From: Saprospiraceae bacterium
GTDB taxonomy: Bacteria > Bacteroidota > Bacteroidia > Chitinophagales > Saprospiraceae
Direction of reading: 5' to 3'
Length of the DNA: 64,000 nt
Assembly (NCBI GenBank): GCA_029212405.1
Contig: JARGNR010000022.1
Location: 1-64,000 of the forward strand
Shown piece by piece: positions 27,054-34,938 of this stretch. The position numbers and the translations under genes were made by a program. Each line of letters opens with the position of its first letter. Positions within the stretch are counted from its first letter, which is position 1. The notes beneath the pieces were generated by a model. It did no database searches. It was given only the letters and a program-made list of their open reading frames with translations, and was not told the DNA's origin.

Positions 27054-28163
27054 TCAATTTTCCGTTTTCAATTTTCCGTTTTCAATATTCATGTATGCTT
27101 CTTTCTCTCGTACCTGTGGAAGTACACCTTTAGAAAAATGTATCATTTCTTCTTCATCTGGCCAACCCATAAATAAAAATTGAGAAACACCTATCTCTCG
27201 ATATTCTATAATTGCATTAGCCACTTCTTCGTAAGACCCCACTAGAGAGATAGAAGGAGCACCAAGGTAAGGAACAGCACCTACCCACAAATATGAGGTG
27301 AGCCAATCTTCCTCCTTTTCGCCAATTTCAAGTATAGAGTTAAACGCTTCCGAAACCGAGTTTTTAACAAATTCCTTATGCGCTTTTAGTGAGGACTCTC
27401 CCAATGGTTGTATAAGATTGTAGGCTGCTAAAACCGCTTCTTCTCGGGTTTCTCTGGTAATCAATGAAACCAATAATCCCACCTCAGTTCCTGTTGATAA
27501 AAGATGTTTAATTTTGGGAGCCATGTCTGCTGGTGCATCTGGTAAGGTAAGCAAACATGTTGCATGCTTTTCTGCCAATTCAAATGCGCGCTTGGATTTA
27601 CCACCCAAATAAATTTCAGGATAGTCACTTTTATCGGATACAAATGGGGTATTCAACCTACCATTTTCTACAGAATAGTATTTACCTGAATAATTTACTG
27701 GTTGGTCTCCTTGCCAAAATTGGTGACAGATGGTCAAAAATTCATCTGTACGATCATATCTTTTCAGAGGGTCTAAATGGTCTCCATAGTACTTAAACTC
27801 TTTTGGTGAATGACCAGCCACCACATTAATACAAATTCTCCCATTAGATATAGCGGAAACTGAATTCACTTGTTGTACAAAAAGTGTGGGAGATGCAACA
27901 CCTGATCTACAAGCCACTAAAAAATTGATATCTGAAGTTTTCATGGCTAATGCGGCAGCCAAGGCAATGGGATCAATTCGATGAAAGCCAAAAGCAGTCA
28001 ACACATGTTCAATTCCACACCTTGATGCTAATTTACAGAAGGCTACATGTTGCTCAATATCAGGAATTCCGGACACTTGATCTCTGGCTTTAGATCCTTT
28101 CAACTTCTCACCTACAGATGACATACTCCAATGAAACCTAAGCCTGTTCTCCATATTATGCAA
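27054..28163 (-). CDS. LLM-class flavin-dependent monooxygenase (SsuD-like), copy 1
   Basis: A 369-aa paralogue of the next gene, with the same INVVAGHSPKEFKYYGDHLDPLKRYDRTDEFL core and the end motif GSYEEVANAIIEYREIGVSQFLFMGWPDEEEMIHF. The two are about equally long and probably arose by tandem duplication. The final residues ENGKLKTEN are encoded by a 14-bp tandem repeat (GAAAACGGAAAATT twice) close to the intergenic junction; this type of C-terminal end is probably a recent insertion. Eight-base overlap with the transporter-phosphatase gene upstream. Confidence 0.9.
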   Translation of the reverse strand: MHNMENRLRFHWSMSSVGEKLKGSKARDQVSGIPDIEQHVAFCKLASRCGIEHVLTAFGFHRIDPIALAAALAMKTSDINFLVACRSGVASPTLFVQQVNSVSAISNGRICINVVAGHSPKEFKYYGDHLDPLKRYDRTDEFLTICHQFWQGDQPVNYSGKYYSVENGRLNTPFVSDKSDYPEIYLGGKSKRAFELAEKHATCLLTLPDAPADMAPKIKHLLSTGTEVGLLVSLITRETREEAVLAAYNLIQPLGESSLKAHKEFVKNSVSEAFNSILEIGEKEEDWLTSYLWVGAVPYLGAPSISLVGSYEEVANAIIEYREIGVSQFLFMGWPDEEEMIHFSKGVLPQVREKEAYMNIENGKLKTEN

Positions 28164-29664
28164 TTTTTATCAACTTTGTCTCTAATGCATTTTCAATCAT
28201 TGAGTCTAACATTTTTGCACAAAGTTTATAGGTATTTACATCTTGAGAATGTGGGACTGGAAGTGTATTTTCAGGATCCATGCATACTATTTTCAATGTT
28301 GCCGCTGGAAACTTTTTAATGATATTTTTCTTGTGTGTTTCTGTTATGCAAAAAATAACATTCGCCTTTCTTATCATTTCTAGAGTAAGTTTTTTAGACG
28401 TATGCTCCAAACTAAGAACGTCAAATTCTTCCAGCGCTTTTTTTGCACCATTGGATAAAGGCATTCCAATTTTTGGGTCTATACCCGCACTGGAAACTTG
28501 AATTGTATTGGATTGAATATTTTCTCTTGATAGAATATCTCTAATTCTTTTTCTACATATTTTCTCTGCCATAGGTGATCGCCCCGTATTGCCCGGACAT
28601 ACAAAAAGGTAGGCTTTGTTTTCATTTGCAATTCCAACTATATTGTTCCATCCAAAACGATTTGCCAAGGCCGGATAAGCCAAAAATAATGTAGCTAGTA
28701 TAAGAATGACCGAGCTCAACAATTGAATACCATTGACAAAACTTTCTCCTGTTATCCATCCCAGGACAAGAGAAGCAACTACACCAGCTAGTAGACTTGA
28801 ACATCTGTTGATGGGAATACAAAATGTATTTTCTCTATAATTCAGATATATTCTACTTCCAAAGACATACAAACAAGCGTATAATGATCCTATTATAAAT
28901 GCTGGAATAACCAAAGGAGTCATCGTAAATTCCACAAAACCTAAATAGAGATCTTGACCAATACTCCCAAAACCAATTATCGCTAGCAGTAAAGGAAGCA
29001 AGACAATAGTATACATGGCTATGTACATTTCTTCTGCAAAGAACCTATAGTTGGTTTCTTTATCTCCATCTTTTGCAATTTTGGTCATAAACTGCAATCT
29101 GAACACATATCCCAATAAATAAAATCCAATATTCAATCCCGCGATCATTGTCAGGGTATATCCTCCCTTATCTGAAAAGATTAAAAGTAGGGCAAACAAA
29201 CTCAAAATAAGTGCCGCAATAGAATACCAGTTAACCTTTCTTCGGTAGCCCAAATCAACTAAAGGGGCCATGAGCAATACCCCACCTCGCATTAATAATG
29301 CAGCAAAGACAATGGAAATTCCAACAAAGCTGTACGCCAACGTGGTGGTCATAATAATAAATGCAGTAGCGATACCTGAAAACAGGGTCCATTTATTTGT
29401 TGAAAAAGGGATGTTTTTTCCGAAGATGGTCTTGTGTCCTGCAAATTTATCCCATCCAGTATAGTGCGCAATTATGGCTAAGGTAATGAAGGTGGCAATA
29501 ACAACACTTGGAAGCATCTGAAACCCTGAGATTACTGTTCCAGTTTCAGAAAACAGCCCTTTTGAAAGTGCTTTTGTCATTGCTCCATATGGAACATAAA
29601 ACCCAAAATAACCGAGGGCGAGCATCCATATAGATAGGTTTTTTGATTTACTAAGCGATTTCAT
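28156..29664 (-). CDS. EamA-like transporter fused to low-molecular-weight protein tyrosine phosphatase
   Basis: A 502-aa fusion. Residues 1-335 contain about ten hydrophobic segments and look like a drug/metabolite (DMT/EamA-like) transporter. Residues 345-500 are a low-molecular-weight phosphatase domain: AYLFVCPGNTGRSPMAEK has the CX5RS loop (Cys near residue 355), and ENVLSLEHTSKKLT then CMDPENTLPVPHSQDVNTY carries the catalytic Asp-Pro. Arsenate reductases share this fold. The topology puts the phosphatase in the cytosol. The AACCCCA motif lies about 20 bases before its ATG. Fusion of these two families is uncommon in my experience; function is unknown. Confidence 0.75.
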   Translation of the reverse strand: MKSLSKSKNLSIWMLALGYFGFYVPYGAMTKALSKGLFSETGTVISGFQMLPSVVIATFITLAIIAHYTGWDKFAGHKTIFGKNIPFSTNKWTLFSGIATAFIIMTTTLAYSFVGISIVFAALLMRGGVLLMAPLVDLGYRRKVNWYSIAALILSLFALLLIFSDKGGYTLTMIAGLNIGFYLLGYVFRLQFMTKIAKDGDKETNYRFFAEEMYIAMYTIVLLPLLLAIIGFGSIGQDLYLGFVEFTMTPLVIPAFIIGSLYACLYVFGSRIYLNYRENTFCIPINRCSSLLAGVVASLVLGWITGESFVNGIQLLSSVILILATLFLAYPALANRFGWNNIVGIANENKAYLFVCPGNTGRSPMAEKICRKRIRDILSRENIQSNTIQVSSAGIDPKIGMPLSNGAKKALEEFDVLSLEHTSKKLTLEMIRKANVIFCITETHKKNIIKKFPAATLKIVCMDPENTLPVPHSQDVNTYKLCAKMLDSMIENALETKLIKIA

Positions 29665-30908
29665 GACTTAGAATGAATTTTGGGGTTAAAAAGTATGTTG
29701 TTCTTGTGGTTTTCTGTTTTTTCACCATTAAAAAATGAAACATCATGCAACTCTCCCAAGATTGATTTCCCAATAGTAGAAAGTACTTGGTCATGATTAT
29801 CATGTCTGGTATAAAAAGATATGTCTCTGTGTATTCGTTCTAGCGGACTGGGTTTAATCATCGAACGAGCTCCACAAACATGTATGGCGTGTTGAATTAC
29901 TTCAGTAGTCAACTTTTCTATAAAATATCGAGCACAGTTGCTTGCAAGTTCTGCTTGTTCTATCTCTCCTGATCCCCAATGATTAGATGTCTTTTCCAAC
30001 CATAAGTTGCAGGTATCAATATGCATAGCCATATGAGCAATCCTGTGTTGAACGTAAGGATCAGATTCACGATTTTGCTTTTTCACATAGTTCAGTGCAT
30101 ATTCAAAAGCAGCTTCTGCCCCACCTAAAAATGTAGCTGCATATTGAGGAGTAATTTTAACTTGCCACTTCTCTTTTAAATATTGTCCTGGATACCCCAT
30201 GAGGTTTTCTCTAGGAATAAAAGTTTCATTGAATCGAACCAAATAACTGACTGAAGCCTTCATACCAATAGGCTTCCACCAAGAATCGTCAAATTCAATA
30301 CTTGAATCAGATAAATCACACGCCAACATTATGACATCTGAATCTCCTGAATTATGTCTTGCACCTCCTGGACCAGTCGGACTTACAAAAAGAATGGACC
30401 AATTGGCTCCAGGCGCACTGGTACAGAATATTTTTGTCCCGCTTACTATGTATCCATTCTCAACTTCTTGTATTTGTGTACCAAAACTCATTTTTTGCCC
30501 TGGCTTTTTCACTTGTGGCTCTCCACTCCAAGCTGTCCAAATATCTCCCTTCTCTTTAATGCCTCTGAACCATCTTTTTTTCTGATCTTCATTGGCTATC
30601 TTATCAATTAATAAAACAGCATTAGAGTGACCTTCCCAGCAACGCGCAAAAGCCATATCTGCCTTAGCAAACTCCTTAGTAATTTGCCATTGAGTATTTA
30701 TATTTCCAACCGAATGATTGATACCTTCTCCTCCAAATTCCTGACCTGCTAGTACGGCTAAAAAACTTGCCTCTTTTAAATCATCAAAATTCTGTTTTGG
30801 AAATGCAGCTTTTTCATCATGCATTTCTGCACGAGAGAAAAATTTCTCTTTCGCCAAAGATTTAGCTCTAGCAATGAGGTCATTATGTTGATGAATACTT
30901 TTAATCAT
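29661..30908 (-). CDS. Acyl-CoA dehydrogenase family flavoprotein (DszC/SfnC-like)
   Basis: A 415-aa acyl-CoA dehydrogenase-fold flavoprotein. The middle domain has DIWTAWSGEPQVKKPGQKMSFGTQIQEVENGYIVSGTKIFCTSAPGANWSILF, and the C-terminal four-helix region has RDISFYTRHDNHDQVL. Group D monooxygenases (DszC, SfnC, HsaA-like) share this fold and use reduced FMN; the lack of a clear catalytic Glu and the lack of acyl-CoA partners favour this reading over beta-oxidation. It sits between the paired small proteins and the transporter-phosphatase gene, overlapping both by 4 bases, within the LLM monooxygenase operon. Confidence 0.8.
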   Translation of the reverse strand: MIKSIHQHNDLIARAKSLAKEKFFSRAEMHDEKAAFPKQNFDDLKEASFLAVLAGQEFGGEGINHSVGNINTQWQITKEFAKADMAFARCWEGHSNAVLLIDKIANEDQKKRWFRGIKEKGDIWTAWSGEPQVKKPGQKMSFGTQIQEVENGYIVSGTKIFCTSAPGANWSILFVSPTGPGGARHNSGDSDVIMLACDLSDSSIEFDDSWWKPIGMKASVSYLVRFNETFIPRENLMGYPGQYLKEKWQVKITPQYAATFLGGAEAAFEYALNYVKKQNRESDPYVQHRIAHMAMHIDTCNLWLEKTSNHWGSGEIEQAELASNCARYFIEKLTTEVIQHAIHVCGARSMIKPSPLERIHRDISFYTRHDNHDQVLSTIGKSILGELHDVSFFNGEKTENHKNNILFNPKIHSKS

Positions 30909-31306
30909 TTTAATTTATAGAAAAATTCTCTGACAAATAAATTATTATCCGAGTCCGAATTCATTTTAATATAGGTAGCAATGATAATGAGTCCCTTATT
31001 CACATTTCCAGCAAAAAAGCATTCTCTATCGCCCAACTTAACGGATGAATCAAATGCAATACATTGATCACTTTCTGCTGAAGCTGTATAAATGTGTGCT
31101 TTTAAATCATTTATTGATTCCGGTAATAAACCATCCTTAACTCCTTGAATCTTGATAAAAAGGCTGTTATTTATTTCTTCTAGTGTGAATCCCGCGATTC
31201 CAATCGTATTTGATTTTGAGTTTTTCCACGTTCCTGTCACTTGACCAGTTGATATCATTATTATTTCTTTTTTTTGTTGAAAGGGATTAAGACTGAGAAG
31301 GGCCAT
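30905..31306 (-). CDS. Small paralogous unknown protein, copy 2
   Basis: A 133-aa protein of unknown family, a divergent paralogue of the upstream gene. Matches between the two include GTWKNS / GAWTNT at the start, IKIQG / LKVYG, and IIIATYIKMNSDSDNNLFVREFFYKLK versus VIQTYTKFNDGSGRLNYYTREFYG at the end. The pattern looks like beta-strands of a lipocalin-like or similar barrel with no signal peptide. Two starts are possible, the ATG at 31306, which overlaps the upstream stop by 20 bases, or the ATG at 31258 behind AAAGAAATAATA. Function unknown. Confidence 0.7.
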   Translation of the reverse strand: MALLSLNPFQQKKEIIMISTGQVTGTWKNSKSNTIGIAGFTLEEINNSLFIKIQGVKDGLLPESINDLKAHIYTASAESDQCIAFDSSVKLGDRECFFAGNVNKGLIIIATYIKMNSDSDNNLFVREFFYKLK

Positions 31307-31718
31307 AAAACTCCCTCGTATAATAATTTAGCCTACCACTTCCATCATTGAATTTTGTGTACGTCTGAATAACCAAAACACCAAGTTTTACATTTGCTGT
31401 TATATCTACGTCTATTTGATCAAAATTAAAACCAGTAATAAACGCTATAGAAGTACCATCATGCGGATTTTCTGTAAATACTTCACATTCCGATTCCCCC
31501 CAGTCTATCAGTCCATTTAGATCTGCGCCATAGACCTTTAAATACAATTTATTATCGGACTCTCTCAGTTCAACTTGGGGCAATTGTCCAGAGTTCTCCT
31601 TTGTATTTGTCCAAGCCCCTAAAAAAGGCGAAAGATTCAGCTTTTGAATATCAGTACCTTCGTGAATTAGATCGTCTTTCTTTGTATAAATATTATTTCC
31701 AGAAGTTTTAACTATCAT
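31287..31718 (-). CDS. Small paralogous unknown protein, copy 1
   Basis: A 143-aa unknown protein. Residues 30-140, LSPFLGAWTNTKENSGQLPQVELRE and so on to VLVIQTYTKFNDGSGRLNYYTREFY, correspond to the whole of the neighbouring paralogue, so each is a single small beta-rich domain of about 110 residues. No signal peptide, membrane segment, Cys pair or catalytic triad was seen. Its position between the AroDE-like fusion and the DszC-like gene suggests that it binds a pathway intermediate or an enzyme of this operon, but this is guesswork. Confidence 0.7.
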   Translation of the reverse strand: MIVKTSGNNIYTKKDDLIHEGTDIQKLNLSPFLGAWTNTKENSGQLPQVELRESDNKLYLKVYGADLNGLIDWGESECEVFTENPHDGTSIAFITGFNFDQIDVDITANVKLGVLVIQTYTKFNDGSGRLNYYTREFYGPSQS

Positions 31719-31756
31719 TTGTTTCTATTAATTTACTCTTACGATTTTGTTAGAAT

Positions 31757-33280
31757 TTAATCCAATTTAAGAAGATTTTCCGTTTTCTCTCTAATTACCA
31801 TTTCTACTTCGAATGGCATTTCTTCACCAGTCAATCCAGTAAACTGTTTTTTTACTTGATGCAGTAAAATTTCTTTTCCTTCAATGATTCTTTTTCCATT
31901 CTTTCTGCAATGAGCTACAAGTTGTGTATCCTTTTTTGCATACGCCATGTCTATAGCAATACTGTTTTGTGTCATCCGTGCAGGATCGAATATTAACTTC
32001 ATTCCTTTTTTTCCAACTGGCGTAGCATTGATAATAATATCAAAGTTTTCAGCCTCAAATTTTTCAATCAAATGAAAAGGTAAATTAAGCAACTTTGAAG
32101 CAAGAATGCCTCTATTTTCAGACCTATTAAATAAATGTATTTCTGCATTTTTATTAGATATTCTTGCAGCTATTGTTCTCCCTGCTCCTCCACAACCTAT
32201 AATGGCTACTTTTAAACCATTCAAATCGATTCCAATTTCCTCCAAAGCAGCAAGAACACCTAAACCGTCAGAAGAATCAGAATACCATTTACCTTCTTTA
32301 TTTATAAGTATGTTGCACGCCTTGGACACTGTTGTTGGCTGACATAAGTGACCAGAAGCAGACTGAAAAGTTTTTTCTTTGTAAGGGGATACCATCGTAA
32401 ATCCACCCAAAGTCAAATCAAGCTCAGCAGCTTCAAAATCCACCGAAATAAATCTCCAGAATTCATCAAAATCATCTATCTGAAATGGAAGATAGAGTGC
32501 TTCCAACCCTAAAGAAGTATAACTTTTATTATGAATTAAGGGTGACATAGAAGTGAAAACTGGATTACCAGCTATCCCAAATATCTGTTGAATAACTCTA
32601 GTTTGATCAATTGAATAATCTGTGGTCAATTGTTCTAAGCTTAAAAATACATCATCTTCTTTGTCTGTTTCCCTTACCGCGTAAATCATTGCACTTCCCA
32701 TGAATGCAGCTAGTATCTGAGTCCAAACCCCAACCGCACTACTTGCAAAAGAAATAATGTCTTTCCGACCAAAATTCTTTACTATTTTTAGTGGCCATAA
32801 TCCTTGAGATATGCTATTCGGGTTCAGAATCAATTGATAAAAACGAGCTTCATAGGTTAACAACTTTTGCATCTTACATTCTAATTCCTCATAACTCTGT
32901 GCATATCCTTGCCATGAAATCAATCTTTTATTTGGAACAATTTGATTAAGAATTTCTGGAGTCAAATCAGTCTCTGCCTCTAACTCAATAAGATCAAATT
33001 GGTTGAGCGCATTTATAATAATCCGATGTCTTTCTTGAAGCGAACCTATAAATTGTCCTCCTTCTCTTTTACTTTTTAATGATAATATCCTCAGTTCATT
33101 GGACAGTTCGATTTGGTTTACATCCTCGATATGATTGAAACAATCTGCTCTAACCACCACTGCTTTTGCAGATATGATATCATAACTTTCACCACTTGAC
33201 GAAGGTGCGTTGAAAAGATTAAGTGCTACAATCGGATTTCCATGTATTATCCTATTACTCATTAGCGCATTTTTCATCAT
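31757..33280 (-). CDS. Degenerate type I DHQ dehydratase-shikimate dehydrogenase (AroDE-type) fusion
   Basis: A 507-aa fusion. The C-terminal half is a shikimate dehydrogenase: SMSPLIHNKSY near residue 242, GFTMVSPYKEKTF with the catalytic Lys, SSDGLG with the Asp, GCGGAGRTIAA as the NADP loop and NATPVGKKG. The N-terminal half follows type I 3-dehydroquinate dehydratase (VVVRADCF, KREGGQFIGSLQERHRII, SSAVGVWTQILAAFMGSAMIYA), but I cannot find the active-site residues: where the Schiff-base Lys is expected (DIVKIA) there is FYQLILNPNS, and the His region reads ISWQGYAQS. So dehydratase activity is doubtful. It overlaps the cytochrome gene by 26 bases. Confidence 0.8.
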   Translation of the reverse strand: MMKNALMSNRIIHGNPIVALNLFNAPSSSGESYDIISAKAVVVRADCFNHIEDVNQIELSNELRILSLKSKREGGQFIGSLQERHRIIINALNQFDLIELEAETDLTPEILNQIVPNKRLISWQGYAQSYEELECKMQKLLTYEARFYQLILNPNSISQGLWPLKIVKNFGRKDIISFASSAVGVWTQILAAFMGSAMIYAVRETDKEDDVFLSLEQLTTDYSIDQTRVIQQIFGIAGNPVFTSMSPLIHNKSYTSLGLEALYLPFQIDDFDEFWRFISVDFEAAELDLTLGGFTMVSPYKEKTFQSASGHLCQPTTVSKACNILINKEGKWYSDSSDGLGVLAALEEIGIDLNGLKVAIIGCGGAGRTIAARISNKNAEIHLFNRSENRGILASKLLNLPFHLIEKFEAENFDIIINATPVGKKGMKLIFDPARMTQNSIAIDMAYAKKDTQLVAHCRKNGKRIIEGKEILLHQVKKQFTGLTGEEMPFEVEMVIREKTENLLKLD

Positions 33281-33746
33281 TCCCTAATACTTCCAAATAT
33301 GCTAGTAAATAGTCCATATCTTTTAAGCTCATAGTGTACTTTGGCATCATACTCTTTACTTTTTTGCCATCATGGTTTATACCCAGAGTAATCAGTCGTT
33401 TAATTTTTTTATTCATCTCTTTCTCACTCAGAATCTTATTTGTACCCATTGAATATCGCATAAGATAGCTTGCTCTTCGAATATCAGGAACGATCATACC
33501 TTGTGCTTCTCCTCCTTTTCCACATTGGCCATGACAAGAAGCACACGTAACGATCGACGCAGGTATACTCCGTCCCATAGAAACGGCTTCTATTTTAAGT
33601 TCTGTGGAACCAATACCTTCCATATAAATTTTTTCCCCTTTTAGAATCGATTCGTTTTGGTAAGAAATAGAATTAGTTTCAAACTTTGAGGGTAGATACA
33701 AAGAAAAAGTAAGAATTATTAATATTGTTGTATTTGGGATACTCAT
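33255..33746 (-). CDS. Small exported c-type cytochrome
   Basis: A 163-aa monohaem cytochrome c with a signal peptide (MSIPNTTILIILTFSLYLPS) and one haem-binding motif CASCHG (Cys 68, Cys 71, His 72). The axial Met is probably in KSMMPKYTMSLKDMDYLLAYLEVLG. The stretch GEKIYMEGI through SCHGQCGKGGEAQGMIVPDIRRASYLM closely parallels the cytochrome domain of 14024-15568, so they belong to one subfamily. It follows the SCO gene by 25 bases, so it probably passes electrons from the giant multicopper oxidase system. Confidence 0.88.
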   Translation of the reverse strand: MSIPNTTILIILTFSLYLPSKFETNSISYQNESILKGEKIYMEGIGSTELKIEAVSMGRSIPASIVTCASCHGQCGKGGEAQGMIVPDIRRASYLMRYSMGTNKILSEKEMNKKIKRLITLGINHDGKKVKSMMPKYTMSLKDMDYLLAYLEVLGNDEKCANE

Positions 33747-33771
33747 ATACTTTAGGTTAAAATCCTATCCT

Positions 33772-34890
33772 TTAATCAGATTCACCTGTATCATAAACAA
33801 CACTGTCTAACACTTTTATAATTTCGGCAGAACTAGCTAAACCATTTGCCTTTTTCCATAATTTGGTATTCATATTCCCTATTAATAAAATGGTGTCATG
33901 CTGTTCTCTTGACTCTACATATTTACCCAATTTCTTCATTACAGCATTAACATTGCCAACTGATCCAGATAAAAAATGCCATCCAGGTTTTGCATCATAC
34001 GAGGCGGCGTAGTCTTTTAATTTGTCAGGAGTGTCATTTATTGGATCTACTGTTATTGAAAGTAAAAGTACAGAAGATCCTAATTTATCCCCGAGATGCT
34101 TTTGCACATCCTTCATCATGGTATGCATAATTGGACAGGATCCTGGACAATCTGCAAAAAATGGGTTAATAAATACAATTTTATCCTTGAGGAGGTCTGA
34201 ATAGAATCTAAATTTTTCACCATGTTGATTAATCAATTCCAAATCAGAAAAATATCCTAAGTCCGCTTTATTATTAGATTCTTCAATGGCTTCATCTAAA
34301 TATTCTATCACCTTTTCTGCTAAAATATCTGGGCTTGCCAATCCATTAGTTCTAATCCAATTATCATTACTTGCATTCCCCATTATGATAATAGGTGCAT
34401 GCTCATCAATTAAGGGAGTAAATACATCCAAGTCTTTTAATAATTGATCTACGGTGGTCTTCTTACCAGTAAGAAGGGTCCATAGTTGATCATCACCATC
34501 ATCAAATTTATTTTTCCAAGCATTTAATCTTTCAGGTGTATCCGTTGAAGGATCAATACTTATAGACAACATAACCATATTCTCATTTACTCTATCACCA
34601 AGTTTCTTCTTTAGCGCAACAAAATTGGCACCCATTGGAGGACAGATCGTTTTACAGGTAGTGAACATAAAATTCATTACAACAACTTTATCTTTTATCA
34701 CTTCATTTAGGCGCACATTATTGCCTTCATGGTCCGTCAAATCATAGTCAGAAGTCAATACTTTATGAATACTCAATTGACTATCTCCTTCTACTTTTTT
34801 GGATTTTTCACAGCATGCTTGAGTCCATGCATTGGCAGAAATAAAACAACCAATTACTACAATTAATATTTTTAAATTCAAACTTTTCAT
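33772..34890 (-). CDS. Tandem SCO1/SenC-domain protein
   Basis: A 372-aa exported protein with two SCO (thioredoxin-fold copper chaperone) domains. After a signal peptide ending near residue 24 the first domain has CKTIC (Cys 79, Cys 83) and HAPIIIMGN with a conserved His; the second has CPGSC near residue 250 and HDTILLIGN. Both keep the CxxxC plus His copper site, so both could bind copper. SCO proteins metallate copper enzymes in the periplasm. Its place between the propeller gene and the cytochrome gene implies that it loads the giant multicopper oxidase. Confidence 0.9.
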   Translation of the reverse strand: MKSLNLKILIVVIGCFISANAWTQACCEKSKKVEGDSQLSIHKVLTSDYDLTDHEGNNVRLNEVIKDKVVVMNFMFTTCKTICPPMGANFVALKKKLGDRVNENMVMLSISIDPSTDTPERLNAWKNKFDDGDDQLWTLLTGKKTTVDQLLKDLDVFTPLIDEHAPIIIMGNASNDNWIRTNGLASPDILAEKVIEYLDEAIEESNNKADLGYFSDLELINQHGEKFRFYSDLLKDKIVFINPFFADCPGSCPIMHTMMKDVQKHLGDKLGSSVLLLSITVDPINDTPDKLKDYAASYDAKPGWHFLSGSVGNVNAVMKKLGKYVESREQHDTILLIGNMNTKLWKKANGLASSAEIIKVLDSVVYDTGESD

Positions 34891-34938
34891 AATCGTTTTG
34901 TTTCGGAATTAAAAATTAACACCTGATCCCTCTTCTTT

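Noticed and set aside
27053-27090. Tandem ATTTTCCGTTTTCA repeats that might suggest a CRISPR-like or IS feature
   Set aside because: Only two short units at a gene end, with no spacers or palindromic ends; it is a simple tandem repeat at the LLM gene C-terminus.
25943-28163. An ssu-type sulfonate utilisation operon
   Set aside because: No ssuA, ssuB, ssuC or dedicated transporter genes are adjacent; the flavin monooxygenases sit in a glycosylation cluster instead.
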